Source of the DNA: Acetivibrio alkalicellulosi
GTDB lineage: Bacteria; Bacillota; Clostridia; Acetivibrionales; Acetivibrionaceae
Reading direction: 5' to 3'
Length of the DNA stretch: 64,000 nucleotides
NCBI GenBank assembly: GCA_008125075.1
Contig: VLTH01000001.1
Span: 62,001 to 126,000 of the forward strand
Positions 16,333 through 25,060 of this stretch are shown here, piece after piece (the stretch's first letter is position 1; each line of letters begins with the position of its first letter). The notes beneath the pieces are model-generated. The model did not search any database, was not told where the DNA came from, and saw nothing but the letters and a program-made list of their open reading frames with translations. The position numbers and the translations under genes are program-made.

Positions 16333-17183
16333 AGACAATTTTATCGGCCAATAACGGAATAAACATATATCGGGGATGCTCCCACGGCTGCATTTATTGC
16401 GACAGTAGAAGCAATTGCTACAATATGGAGCATGATTTTGAGGATATTCAAGTTAAAAAAAATGCTCCAGAGCTTCTCGAAAGTGCACTCAGAAAAAAAC
16501 GTAAAAAATGTATGATTGGAACTGGTGCTATGTGCGATCCATATATGCATATTGAAATTGAGCTTGATCATACTCGAAAATGCCTTGAAATTATTGATAA
16601 GTACGGGTTTGGGCTATGTATACAGACAAAATCCGATAGAATACTTAGGGATTTGGATTTGTTAAAAAGTATCAACAATAAATCAAAATGTGTAGTTCAG
16701 ATGACTTTAACAACGTATGATGAGGACCTGTGTAAAATAATTGAACCTGAAGTTTGTACAACAAAAAAGCGTTATCAGGTTTTGAAAATATTAAGAGACA
16801 ATGAGATTCCTACTGTAGTATGGCTTGGCCCTATATTACCCTTAATAAATGACACAGAAGAAAATCTAATAGGCATACTCAATTATTGCATCGATGCTAA
16901 AGTGTTTGGAATAATTTGTTTTGGAATGGGCTTAACTTTAAGGGATGGAAATAGAGAATACTTTTATAAAAATCTTGATAGGCATTTTCCTGGATTAAAG
17001 CAAATATATCAAAAAAAATATGGTTATAGTTATGAATTAAAAAGCGATAATAACGAAAAACTGCTAGAGATTTTTCATGAAAAATGTGAAAAATATGGAA
17101 TAACTCACAAAAATGATGATATATTTAAATATCTTCACACATATAAAGAAGCTTCAAAATTAGAACAAATGACTTTGTTTTAA
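16314..17183 (+). CDS. Radical SAM protein, spore-photoproduct-lyase-like
   Basis: A 289-residue radical S-adenosylmethionine enzyme. The iron-sulfur cluster motif is CSHGCIYC (C22, C26, C29), followed by the SPL-family pattern CDSRSNCY and a GTGAMCDPYMHIE segment (residues about 65-77) that precedes the SAM-binding strand. Proteins of this SPL-like group are widespread in clostridia and differ from true spore photoproduct lyase, so the substrate is not known. No strong ribosome site is visible before the ATG (GAGGAATTAGTGAT, with GAGGA 9-10 bases upstream). It is followed by a CPBP protease gene with a 91-base gap. Confidence 0.85.
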   Translation: MHYKEVKTILSANNGINIYRGCSHGCIYCDSRSNCYNMEHDFEDIQVKKNAPELLESALRKKRKKCMIGTGAMCDPYMHIEIELDHTRKCLEIIDKYGFGLCIQTKSDRILRDLDLLKSINNKSKCVVQMTLTTYDEDLCKIIEPEVCTTKKRYQVLKILRDNEIPTVVWLGPILPLINDTEENLIGILNYCIDAKVFGIICFGMGLTLRDGNREYFYKNLDRHFPGLKQIYQKKYGYSYELKSDNNEKLLEIFHEKCEKYGITHKNDDIFKYLHTYKEASKLEQMTLF

Positions 17184-17274
17184 ATGACATACATATTGAA
17201 GCTGTAATAAAAGCAATAAAATACCTGCTATGGATATAGAGTTATTGAAAATGAATTTAAAGAGGATTATAAAT

Positions 17275-18018
17275 ATGAGTAAAAAAATAGCAATACAAGT
17301 GATATATAATTTTAAAAGCTTTATATGGGTCTTGTTTTTAACCGTATTGTTGTTAGGTGTTCCCAAGCTATCTGGTATGATCGCCAGTCTCTTTGACTAT
17401 CAATTAATTGATCCAGATGGCTCCTATGCATGGATATCCGTACATCATATTGTTCAAGCTCTTATTTTTATTGCTATTATGGTTGCTTTAATGAAATTTA
17501 AATCCATTAGATATGGCTTTGGGTGGGGTAATAAACAAGCGGGCAGAAAATTTGTTTTATTATTTTCATTATTTTTTGGTATATATGCTATAGGAGCATT
17601 TTTAACAGCAATTCTAACCCAAACCTTTCAGCAATTTTGGTATCCACTAACTGCTAATAATATAATTGGGCAATTAAGTTTTCAGCTCTTATTATCCGGT
17701 CCCTCAGAAGAGCTTATATTTAGAGGTTTTGCAATAACCATGCTTGCAATTGTAATTAAAGGTAGAGTCTTTAAAGGCAAAGTAAGTATTGCAAATATCA
17801 TAGCTGCAGTAATTTTTGGATTAGCACACATAGGTTTTTCACTTGTACCTTTTGAAGTTACATATAATCTATTTCAAGTTATATATTCAATTACACTAGG
17901 ATTATTTTACGGTCATTGTTATGAGAAAACTAATAGTATGTATTATCCAATGATGATGCACAGTATTAGCAATGTTGTGATGGTGGGTTTAACAATTCTG
18001 TTGTCACTTGTGTTATGA
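17275..18018 (+). CDS. CPBP-family intramembrane metalloprotease (CAAX protease-like)
   Basis: A polytopic membrane protein (about seven to eight hydrophobic segments) with the glutamyl-protease motifs of the CPBP/Abi family: EELIFR (E145, E146, R150), FGLAHIGF (H185) and MMMHSISN (H229). These proteases process prenylated or short membrane peptides and include bacteriocin self-immunity proteins. I start at ATG 17275 because AGAGGA sits 8 bases upstream; an ATG 15 codons earlier has no site and would prepend a soluble stretch to the signal-like N terminus. 247 residues is normal. No bacteriocin gene is adjacent. Confidence 0.85.
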   Translation: MSKKIAIQVIYNFKSFIWVLFLTVLLLGVPKLSGMIASLFDYQLIDPDGSYAWISVHHIVQALIFIAIMVALMKFKSIRYGFGWGNKQAGRKFVLLFSLFFGIYAIGAFLTAILTQTFQQFWYPLTANNIIGQLSFQLLLSGPSEELIFRGFAITMLAIVIKGRVFKGKVSIANIIAAVIFGLAHIGFSLVPFEVTYNLFQVIYSITLGLFYGHCYEKTNSMYYPMMMHSISNVVMVGLTILLSLVL

Positions 18019-18039
18019 AAAGTAGAAGGAGCATTTACA

Positions 18040-18084
18040 GGCGCTAGACTGCATAACTTAAGTTTCTGGAATGTTTTTCTTCAA
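18040..18084 (+). repeat. Dispersed repeat, copy 2
   Basis: A second copy of the TTAAGTTTCTGGA...TTTTTCTTCA repeat. It is followed by GCACCCT...TTAGCAGAAAT, which resembles the end of the ~210-bp repeat. Copy 3 lies in inverted orientation on the far side of the tautomerase/dpaB pair. Confidence 0.65.
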
Positions 18085-18157
18085 TTAAAGAATATGCACC
18101 CTTTCTTAGCAGAAATTTTAGGCGTAATTGATTGCAAGCTTTAAGTTGCTTTTTAGC

Positions 18158-18195
18158 GTCAGATGGAAAAGCTGCCTTTTCCATCTGACACTTTT
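18158..18195. terminator. Perfect 14-bp hairpin between convergent genes
   Basis: GTCAGATGGAAAAG (18158-18171) pairs exactly with 18176-18189, loop CTGC, followed on the plus side by ACTTTTAT. It lies between the plus-strand CPBP gene and the minus-strand tautomerase and may serve both. Confidence 0.7.
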
Positions 18196-18209
18196 ATAGT
18201 TAAAGTTTT

Positions 18210-18389
18210 TTAATCTAATATCTTTCCTCCGATTATCCAGTCTTCTTTTGAAATTTCATGATAGACTACCTGTACAGAACTCTCTTTCACATTAAGTAAT
18301 CTTACCATTTCTTTTGTTATAGATTGTGCAAACTCCAGCTTTTGTTTTTGAGTTCTTCCTTTCCATAAAGTTATATTAATTACAGGCAT
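18210..18389 (-). CDS. 4-oxalocrotonate tautomerase-family protein, 59 aa
   Basis: A complete small tautomerase. After the initiator Met the catalytic Pro is present (MPVINITLWKGRT), followed by the family's helix QKQKLEFAQSITKEMVRLL and the second strand SVQVVYHEIS, then EDWIIGGK, where family members have a similar W-GG turn. Such enzymes move double bonds in keto/enol substrates using the N-terminal Pro as base; the substrate here is unknown. GGAGG lies 9 bases before the ATG. It is 45 bases downstream of dpaB on the same strand, so the two are probably one operon. Confidence 0.85.
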   Translation of the reverse strand: MPVINITLWKGRTQKQKLEFAQSITKEMVRLLNVKESSVQVVYHEISKEDWIIGGKILD

Positions 18390-18434
18390 TTTTTAATCCT
18401 CCACTTTGATATAATTCTAAAATTAAAATTACCA

Positions 18435-19019
18435 TTAATACTCTTGTAATATAGGTTGAATTTGATTACCTTTAAGAGCTTCTATTACAGTTGGTAATGT
18501 AAGATGAAATTTGGCAACAAGAGAATCAGGCTTTGCAGTATAATTATCCTGACCAAAAGGTATAAAAAAAACATTTTTTAAAGGAATAAGTGCTCCAAGG
18601 TTTTTGCTACATATACCAAGGCCATCATTAGTTGCTATGCCAATAACAACAGGCTTATGATTTCTAAAGGCACCTTTAGCTGCCATAAGAGCAGGTGAGT
18701 CAGTGGCAGCACTTGCGAGTTTTGACAATGAATTACCAGTGCATGGCGATACAATAACCAGATCAAGAGGGTGTACAACTCCTAAAGGTTCTACTTCTTC
18801 CATTGTACTTATTACTTTTTTACCTGTTATTAATTTTAGTTTATCTAAAAAGTCCTGAGACTTTCCAAACCTTGAATTTGTTTTAGCGACTTCATAGGAG
18901 ACAACAGGGTAGACATTTGCTCCTTCATTAACCAGTTTTTCAACTTGTGGAATGACCTTATCAAACACACAGTAAGACCCAGTAAGTGCGAATGCTACAC
19001 TAATATTTTTAAGACTCAT
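18435..19019 (-). CDS. spoVFB: Dipicolinate synthase subunit B
   Basis: A 194-residue flavoprotein-like subunit of dipicolinate synthase (DpaB/SpoVFB), which makes the calcium-chelating spore-core compound dipicolinic acid from dihydrodipicolinate in the mother cell. It matches the Bacillus protein throughout: FALTGSYC near the start, VEKLVNEGANVYPVVS, the phosphate-binding SPCTGNSLSKLA, TDSPALMAAK, and IATNDGLG followed by FFIPFGQDN. The partner subunit gene dpaA, normally directly upstream, is absent; instead a 480-base gap with an inverted dispersed repeat lies there. The visible ribosome site is GGAGGTAGT. A mother-cell sigma factor promoter is expected from the role but not identified. 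Confidence 0.93.
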   Translation of the reverse strand: MSLKNISVAFALTGSYCVFDKVIPQVEKLVNEGANVYPVVSYEVAKTNSRFGKSQDFLDKLKLITGKKVISTMEEVEPLGVVHPLDLVIVSPCTGNSLSKLASAATDSPALMAAKGAFRNHKPVVIGIATNDGLGICSKNLGALIPLKNVFFIPFGQDNYTAKPDSLVAKFHLTLPTVIEALKGNQIQPILQEY

Positions 19020-19501
19020 ATACTACCTCCATTTTAAAATCCAATCATATTTTTATCTTAATAAAGTTTATTAAGGAATGTCTGAAATATTACTTCCACT
19101 TTCACGGGTGTATGTAACAACAGTGAAGAAAAGTATTCCAGAAACTTAAGTTATCAAGTCTAGAGTCTGTGATGCTCCTCGGAGCTTTTGCAAAACTCGT
19201 TTCGTCAAGAAGGATGTTCTCCCTTTCCTGTAGTATTAGAAGTCTTTAACGACATTCCAATACTTCTAAAACCATATAATTTTTTTAATAATTATTTTAA
19301 AAAGAGAAAATACTAATGTTAAAGTAGTTATTTTATAATGTAGTGTAAGCTGAAAGTTGTAAGTTGCGCTGAGATAAACAGAGGAACTATATCTTTTCAA
19401 AAAGAACTTATATCGCTTGAATTATAAGACTTTAAACATAAAAGTTTGCTAAAACAAACTTTTTGAGAAGAATAGTATATAAAAAATAAATATGTAATGG
19501 A
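19020..19501. other. Non-coding stretch with inverted dispersed repeat
   Basis: It holds copy 3 of the dispersed repeat (19123-19167, minus) and a GCTCCTCGGAGC palindrome near 19184. No dpaA sequence and no intact gene are seen. Confidence 0.5.
19123..19167 (-). repeat. Dispersed repeat, copy 3 (inverted)
   Basis: The reverse strand reads GACTCTAGACTTGATAACTT and then AAGTTTCTGGAATACTTTTC, the same core as copies at 12148 and 18040. With copy 2 it brackets the tautomerase/dpaB pair in opposite orientation. Confidence 0.65.
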
Positions 19502-19861
19502 GTGATATTTATAGGTGCAGATGGTGGTAATAAAACCCTTAATGCAGTAAATGAGCTTGAAAAAATAGAACCTGAATTATGTAACATACCTTCTGTTTTT
19601 GCCGAGATATTAAAAAATGAAATAAATGCAAATGATGAGCAAAAACTATACAATGGGATTAAGAGAATAGTAAGAAAATACTCCCAACAAAAAAATGGAA
19701 TACAGATAATAAATGAATTAGTTAGGGTTTTGTGTGGAGGAGCTACATTAGATGAAATTTTGGAAATATCTAAAGAAGAAGCATTAAATCCAACGACAGT
19801 AACAGATATTGTGGCAGATAGCACTTGTTATTTAGAAAGTAAAGAGCCAGATTTTCATTAA
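19502..19861 (+). CDS. Hypothetical protein, 119 aa
   Basis: Unrecognised. The frame opens with GTG (VIFIGADGGNKTLNAVNELEK read from the first codon) and continues as a mostly helical, acidic, soluble protein ending ESKEPDFH. The ribosome site is poor (only ATGGAG close by), so the true start may be later or the 5' end lost. A clean terminator overlaps its stop codon, which supports real transcription. It has no signal peptide or membrane segment. Its neighbours are unrelated in function. Confidence 0.5.
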   Translation: MIFIGADGGNKTLNAVNELEKIEPELCNIPSVFAEILKNEINANDEQKLYNGIKRIVRKYSQQKNGIQIINELVRVLCGGATLDEILEISKEEALNPTTVTDIVADSTCYLESKEPDFH

Positions 19862-19888
19862 CCAGAGAAATAATTTCTCTGGTTTTAC
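19860..19888 (+). terminator. Terminator after the 119-aa gene
   Basis: AACCAGAGAAA and TTTCTCTGGTT pair perfectly around TAA, followed by TTACTTTG. Confidence 0.8.
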
Positions 19889-20079
19889 TTTGTGAGATAT
19901 ATTGGAAGGGGCTTTATTCATAAGCATCTATTTTGATAAGTATTTTTAAAATAGACATTTATAAGCAAAAAGCTCACCAACATAGTATGAAAAGTATAAT
20001 GTCTATTCACATGTTCATGTTTGCATAGGCAAGCAAATTGCATTTTCATTAAATCGAAGAATATTATATCTAAAGGATT

Positions 20080-20688
20080 TCATGGTTTTTTCTTTGTGGC
20101 AAATTGTTTAATCAATACAGAATTTAATGATATTATTTTATCATCTTCAATTGTCAGCAGTCTGTGCTTTTCCCACCGGGAGACAATTTCTTCAGTTTTA
20201 TCTTTTGGTATGTCTATTAGACTGTGTAATTCTAAGAGATTTACAGTTGATTTTCTGCGGTTTAAAATGTAATCTAAATATCTGTAAATCTTCATTTCAG
20301 GGGATTTAAGTTTGTTAATTTCATTTAGTTCAAATGAATATTCTATCCTATCGGAAAAACTGATTAAAAAACTCCAGACAAAATCCAAATTGCTGTCAAT
20401 AATAACGTCTAGATTTGTGTTGTTTATCTTAATTAAACCAACATCAGTTTCAGCTGTTACAGTTGCAGTTCTTCTATTTCCACAAAAGTGTGCATACTCA
20501 CCAAAAAGGCTGCCTTTCTTTAGAATTCTCAGGACTCGTATATCCCCTCTGGCAAATTTCACAACTTTAACAACTCCCCAATACACTACATAAAAGTCTT
20601 CTCCTTGATCTCCTTCAAAAAAGATTATGTCGCCTGCTTTATACGTAACACCATACTTTTGAAATAAAATATCAAAATTTATATGCAT
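20080..20688 (-). CDS. Cyclic-nucleotide-binding-domain regulator (Crp/Fnr-like)
   Basis: A 202-residue protein. Residues about 10-125 form a cNMP-binding beta-barrel (FFEGDQGEDFYVVYWGVVKV, then GSLFGEYAHFCGNRRTATVTA), including the phosphate-cassette-like Gly-Glu and Arg positions (FGEYA...RRTATV). The C-terminal ~75 residues are helical and may be a degenerate winged helix, but I do not see a clear Crp-type recognition helix. It follows another cNMP-domain gene on the same strand with 71 bases between, and GGGAGAA precedes the ATG. The effector is unknown. Confidence 0.75.
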   Translation of the reverse strand: MHINFDILFQKYGVTYKAGDIIFFEGDQGEDFYVVYWGVVKVVKFARGDIRVLRILKKGSLFGEYAHFCGNRRTATVTAETDVGLIKINNTNLDVIIDSNLDFVWSFLISFSDRIEYSFELNEINKLKSPEMKIYRYLDYILNRRKSTVNLLELHSLIDIPKDKTEEIVSRWEKHRLLTIEDDKIISLNSVLIKQFATKKKP

Positions 20689-20759
20689 AGCTATTCTCCC
20701 TTATTAACCAATTATTAAAGCAGATACTTATATGTAAAGGTATTGAGAATAAGTGTCTT

Positions 20760-21281
20760 CTATACAGACCACCCTTTATCCTTAAGTATACGAAGTGCTT
20801 TTTGATAGAATTCACTGCTAGAGTATGAAGTTTTAAAAATGTCTATAAGTTTGTAAACGTTTCTTTTATGTCCATTATTGGTATAATAAATAACTGCATT
20901 GTAAATTATTTCTGGAGTAGATGTAGTTTCTAAAGAAGCGGTATCAAGGCACTTATTTGCTAATTTGCATAATGATATTAATTGAACCATTAAGTTTTTT
21001 GGATTTATCTTTCTATTAATAATCAAACTTTTTAAATCATTTCTGCTTATTTCACACACTTCGCAATTAGTTATTGCAAGGGCAGATTCCCGACGTAATG
21101 AGCCATTGATGAGGCTATATAAGCCAAACAGGTTTCCAGGCTCAATAATAATATCGGCTAAGCCTTTATGTAGTAATACTACTTGTCCCTTATTTAAAAG
21201 ATAACAGTTTAAGGCAGATGAGTTTTTTAAGTAAATAAAATCATTACTTTTAAAATTTAATATGTTGCCCAGAACAACCAC
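20760..21281 (-). CDS. Second cNMP-binding-domain protein
   Basis: A 173-residue protein with a shortened cyclic-nucleotide-type barrel (YLLNKGQVVLLHKGLADIII, then EPGNLFGLYSLINGSLRRESALAITNCEVCEI interrupted by no insertion) and a helical C-terminal part that resembles that of the downstream gene only in style. The key Glu of the phosphate cassette is replaced (LFGLYS rather than FGE), so nucleotide binding is doubtful. The start is ambiguous: the GTG at 21279-21281 is immediately after AGGAG, whereas a CTG at 21270-21272 has ideal spacing. Probably an operon with the next gene. Confidence 0.65.
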   Translation of the reverse strand: MVVLGNILNFKSNDFIYLKNSSALNCYLLNKGQVVLLHKGLADIIIEPGNLFGLYSLINGSLRRESALAITNCEVCEISRNDLKSLIINRKINPKNLMVQLISLCKLANKCLDTASLETTSTPEIIYNAVIYYTNNGHKRNVYKLIDIFKTSYSSSEFYQKALRILKDKGWSV

Positions 21282-21401
21282 CTCCTATATTCCTATAATG
21301 TTTAATTATGTTGAGTTTTTTCATAAATGTTTTATAAATATATATCGGAATAATTATTTAAATGTAAAACACCAATTAAGGAAATGTTGAGAAGTTTTTA
21401 T

Positions 21402-21513
21402 CTTATTTCTAAGACTCCACCTTCTATAAGGTGGAGTTCCTCTTATAAATCTTCAGGTGGAGTTGAGTCTCCACCTGAAGCCTCGATGTTTAGCTTTAGC
21501 TAAACGAGTTCAC
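21402..21513. mobile_element. 112-bp triple-hairpin element, copy 1
   Basis: Three stem-loops in a row: ACTCCACCTT/AAGGTGGAGT, CTTCAGGTGGAG/CTCCACCTGAAG, and CTCG-GTTTAGCT/AGCTAAAC-GAG, ending GAGTTCAC. It is preceded by TTTTAT (21396-21401), as is copy 2 at 25262-25372. Non-coding, and likely a passenger (PATE/MITE) of an IS200/IS605-type transposon. Confidence 0.7.
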
Positions 21514-21636
21514 TAAAAGGCTTGGAGACTAGGGCTTATCTTGGTGGCATGTTAAATGAATTTATGAAAGTTGTACAAGGAAACGTCATATGATTAGTAA
21601 AAGGATATTAAAATTATATTTATATTAGGAGGAAAC

Positions 21637-22797
21637 ATGAAACAAGCAAAGCGTCTTGATAATGCACCACCGTACTTATTTGTGGAGATTGAAGAAAATA
21701 TCAATAAGTACATGGCAAAAGGAGTAGATGTTATTAATTTAGGAATAGGAGATCCAGACATACCTACCCCTGATTTTATAGTACAAAAGATGATAGAAGC
21801 TGTTAAGGAATCAAAATACCATCAATATCCTGAATACGATGGCTCTATGGAGTTTAGGGAAGCAGTTGCAAGATATTATAAAAGAAGATTTCAGGTAAAT
21901 ATTGACCCTGAAACGGAAGTAGTTGCTCTTTTAGGTTCAAAGGAGGGCATAGCACACATATTTTTTGCATTGGTAAACGAGGGAGATTTTACCCTGGTTC
22001 CAGATCCTGAATATCCTGTGTATGAGCTGGCAACTGCTCTAACTGGTGGAGTACCCTACCCAATGCCACTACTTAAAGAAAATAATTACTTCCCAGATAC
22101 TTCAATAATACCTAGAGAAGTTATAAAAAGATCAAAAATCCTTTTTATTAATTATCCTAATAATCCTACTGGAGCAGTGGCAGATCTTACTCAATACCAG
22201 AAAATAGTTGATTTTGGGATGGAACACGATATCGTTGTATGTAATGATAATGCATATTCTGAGTTTACCTATGATGGACTTAAGGCTCCAAGCATATTAA
22301 ATGCAAAGGGAGCAAAGGATATAGCTGTTGAGTTCCATTCATTTTCAAAGTCTTTCAACATGACTGGATGGAGATTAGGATTTGCTGTGGGGAACAGAGA
22401 TGCTATATCAAAACTCAAAAAAATGAAGAACAATATAGATTCAGGTGTCTTTACTGCAATTCAGGAAGCCGGAATTGAAGCTCTAAATAATGGAGATAAT
22501 TTTGTTGAGTATATGAGAAAAGTGTATACAAGAAGAAGAGACATAGCTATGGAAGAATTAAAAAAACTGGGTTTTCAATTTGAAATTCCAAAAGGAGCAT
22601 TTTATTTGTGGATAAAAGTTCCTAAAGGCTATAATTCAAAGAGCTTTACTAATTTAATTTTGGAGGAGACAGGGGTAGTTGTCGCTCCAGGAAGGGGATA
22701 TGGAGAGTGGGGAGAAGGATACATAAGAATATCTCTAACGATAGATGACAACAGGCTTAAAGAAGCATTTGACAGAATAGCAAAACTAAATATTTAA
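21637..22797 (+). CDS. dapL: LL-diaminopimelate aminotransferase (DapL)
   Basis: A 386-residue class I/II fold aminotransferase that converts tetrahydrodipicolinate directly to LL-diaminopimelate, with glutamate as amino donor, for lysine and peptidoglycan. Signatures: VINLGIGDPDIPTP near the N terminus, the PLP-contacting NYPNNPTGA, NDNAYSEFTYDG, and the Schiff-base lysine in SFSKSFNMTGWRLGF (K238); the late Arg of the carboxylate site is in YIRISL. The length and NMTGWR motif fit DapL rather than general aspartate aminotransferase, though a related aminotransferase cannot be excluded. AGGAGGAAAC gives a secure start. Dipicolinate synthesis (spoVFB, 2.6 kb away) draws on the same pathway. 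Confidence 0.85.
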   Translation: MKQAKRLDNAPPYLFVEIEENINKYMAKGVDVINLGIGDPDIPTPDFIVQKMIEAVKESKYHQYPEYDGSMEFREAVARYYKRRFQVNIDPETEVVALLGSKEGIAHIFFALVNEGDFTLVPDPEYPVYELATALTGGVPYPMPLLKENNYFPDTSIIPREVIKRSKILFINYPNNPTGAVADLTQYQKIVDFGMEHDIVVCNDNAYSEFTYDGLKAPSILNAKGAKDIAVEFHSFSKSFNMTGWRLGFAVGNRDAISKLKKMKNNIDSGVFTAIQEAGIEALNNGDNFVEYMRKVYTRRRDIAMEELKKLGFQFEIPKGAFYLWIKVPKGYNSKSFTNLILEETGVVVAPGRGYGEWGEGYIRISLTIDDNRLKEAFDRIAKLNI

Positions 22798-23220
22798 TTT
22801 ATGCCTCACCCTTTTTATTTTTTTTGCATTAATTTGACATAACATTGACAATATTATATAATTTTCTTATAGGCATTCTTGAGCAAAGTATGTTAAGAAG
22901 TACACAAGATGCACGCGAATAAATTGAAAGATCTGAAAAAAAGACATATATAGGATGTTAAATTTATTGAATTAATATCCTTCACGTTCAATATAATATA
23001 TAAAAGTTAAATATAGTTTACAATAATCAAATTCATCTTACTCCCAATTATTTTGTATACGATTACTAGAAATTCGTAAAAATGTATTATTTTCTTGAGC
23101 ATTTATATTGATAATTCAATATAATTACATTTTTTAGAAGCTGTTTGTGCCAAACTTATATAAATTAAAAGTTAGCAGTGAGAAATTATGCATTGCTATT
23201 ATTGGGAGGAGATTAAAAGC
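22798..23220. other. Long leader/intergenic region before the cellulase
   Basis: It contains a consensus promoter (22834-22862) and a second, weaker candidate (TTGAGC near 23094 with TATAAT near 23119, spacing 19). I recognise no riboswitch or protein gene. Confidence 0.5.
22834..22862 (+). promoter_or_regulatory. Sigma-A promoter upstream of the cellulase
   Basis: Perfect TTGACA (22834-22839) and TATAAT (22857-22862) with a 17-base spacer. It implies a leader of about 350 bases to the GH5 start, unusually long. Confidence 0.75.
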
Positions 23221-24957
23221 ATGTTAAAAAGGAAAAAGGTACTAATTGTTCTTTCATCTTTAGTTTTTCTTATTACAACTATCTTAGGTAATATCTCAGT
23301 TTCTACAACTTCTACTGTTAATGCATCTGGAAGCCAGGTAACTCCTGTAAGCTACTATGGGAAAATGGTTGCAAGTGGTAATAGTATTATTGGTTCAAAA
23401 ACTAATGCTCCAATGCAAGTAAAAGGTATGAGCTTTTTTTGGTCTAACTGGTCTGGCCCATACTATAATTCTGCTACTGTGGATAGAATGGTAGATGAAT
23501 TTCAATGTGAGATTCTAAGAGTTGCATATGGAATTAGGGACAATGGAACTCCATACAACACAAACGATGAACAAAAAATTCGAGAAGTAATAGATGCATC
23601 AATAAGAAGAGGCGTATACATTATAATTGACTGGCATAGCCACGGTGCCCATCTTAACCCTCAGGCTGCAAAAGACTTTTTTGGAAGAATGGCACAACAA
23701 TATGGTAGTTATGATAACGTAATATTTGAACTTTATAACGAACCTGTAAGGACTTCCTGGTCAGAGATAAAAAGGTATGCAGAAGAAGTAATTCCTGTTA
23801 TAAGGCAACATTCTGATAATCTGATAGTTGTAGGAACACCTACTTGGTCTCAGGATGTTGATCATGCAGCAAACGACCCAATAAATGATAAAAACGTAGC
23901 TTATGCACTTCACTTTTATGCAGGAACTCATAGACAAAGTTTAAGAAATAAAGCTAATACTGCTCTAAGTAGAGGAATACCTCTTTTTGTAACTGAGTGG
24001 GGTGGCGTAAATGCAGATGGTGATGGGGGTATTGACTACAATTCAACAAACGAATGGCTGTCATGGATGGACCAACATAAAATATCATGGTGTAACTGGG
24101 CTATAAATGATAAGGCCGAGTCATCAAGTATATTCTTTCCAGGTGGAAGCCTTACTGACAATGGCAGATTGCTTAAAGAGACTTTAAATAACCATGCAAG
24201 AACTGCAGAATGGAGAAATGTTCAACCTCCTACATCAACAACACCACCGCCAACAACACCGCCGCCAACAACAACACCGCCAACAACAACACCGCCAACA
24301 ACAACACCACCAACAACGCCTCCAAATTTTCAACACAACATTCCAGGGACAATTCAAGCAGAAAGCTTTTCAGCAATGAGCGGAATACAAATCGAACCAT
24401 GTATTGAAGGTGGAAACAATGTTGGATACATTGACAGTGGGGACTGGATGGATTATAACGTTAATGTGCAAACATCTGGAACCTATAATGTTAGTTTCAG
24501 AGTAGCAAGCTTAAATGGAGCACCGGGAGCAATTCAGCTTAGAGAAGGAAATAATATACTTTGTACAGTAGATGTTCCCAATACAGGCGATTGGCAAAAC
24601 TGGATAACTGTAAATGCAAATGTAAATTTACAAGCAGGTTCTAAAACTCTTAGAATTCATGCAGGCAATTCGGCATGGAATATAAATTGGATAAATTTCG
24701 AACTTGCTGGTACAACACCTACACAACCTCCTCAAACAAATTTTAAATATGGAGATATAAATGGAGATAATGTTGTTGATTCTACTGATTATATTTTGCT
24801 AAGAAGATATATACTAGAAATCATTAATGATTTTCCTCAACCAAACGGGAGACTTGCCGCTGATGTTAATAACGATGGAAAAATTGATTCCACTGATGCT
24901 ATTTTAATGAGAAGATATATAATGGAAATAATAGATAGATTTCCTGCAGAATCTTAA
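23221..24957 (+). CDS. Cellulosomal GH5 endoglucanase with CBM6 and type I dockerin
   Basis: A secreted glycoside hydrolase, 578 residues. Order: signal peptide (about 1-36), GH5 catalytic domain (about 45-330) with the acid/base in FELYNEP (E174) and nucleophile in VTEWGG (E259), Pro/Thr linker (about 336-370), family 6 carbohydrate-binding module (about 374-497, GTIQAESFSAMSG...GYIDSGDWMDYNV...INWINFE), and a C-terminal type I dockerin (about 510-578) with two calcium loops, DINGDNVVD and DVNNDGKID. Both dockerin repeats carry Ser-Thr at the cohesin-recognition position, as in C. thermocellum-type dockerins. It hydrolyses beta-glucan or cellulose outside the cell while bound to a scaffoldin. 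GGGAGGAG before ATG 23221 decides the start. No other cellulosome gene is near. Confidence 0.93.
   Translation: MLKRKKVLIVLSSLVFLITTILGNISVSTTSTVNASGSQVTPVSYYGKMVASGNSIIGSKTNAPMQVKGMSFFWSNWSGPYYNSATVDRMVDEFQCEILRVAYGIRDNGTPYNTNDEQKIREVIDASIRRGVYIIIDWHSHGAHLNPQAAKDFFGRMAQQYGSYDNVIFELYNEPVRTSWSEIKRYAEEVIPVIRQHSDNLIVVGTPTWSQDVDHAANDPINDKNVAYALHFYAGTHRQSLRNKANTALSRGIPLFVTEWGGVNADGDGGIDYNSTNEWLSWMDQHKISWCNWAINDKAESSSIFFPGGSLTDNGRLLKETLNNHARTAEWRNVQPPTSTTPPPTTPPPTTTPPTTTPPTTTPPTTPPNFQHNIPGTIQAESFSAMSGIQIEPCIEGGNNVGYIDSGDWMDYNVNVQTSGTYNVSFRVASLNGAPGAIQLREGNNILCTVDVPNTGDWQNWITVNANVNLQAGSKTLRIHAGNSAWNINWINFELAGTTPTQPPQTNFKYGDINGDNVVDSTDYILLRRYILEIINDFPQPNGRLAADVNNDGKIDSTDAILMRRYIMEIIDRFPAES
24226..24330 (+). 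repeat. Tandem CCAACAACA-type repeat encoding the linker
   Basis: Short units such as CCAACAACAACACCG repeat about five to seven times and encode Pro-Thr. The open frames in other registers here are artefacts. Confidence 0.85.
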
Positions 24958-25060
24958 ATTCTGCAAATTATCCCTATAAGATAATTTTCATGGGAATATA
25001 GGCACAAACAGCGAAAAATATATAAATTAAAGTCTTTCACAGGGTTAAAAGACTTTAAAT

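Noticed and set aside
24194-24407. Gln/His- and Asn-rich frames inside the cellulase gene
   Set aside because: Off-frame readings of the Pro-Thr linker repeat.
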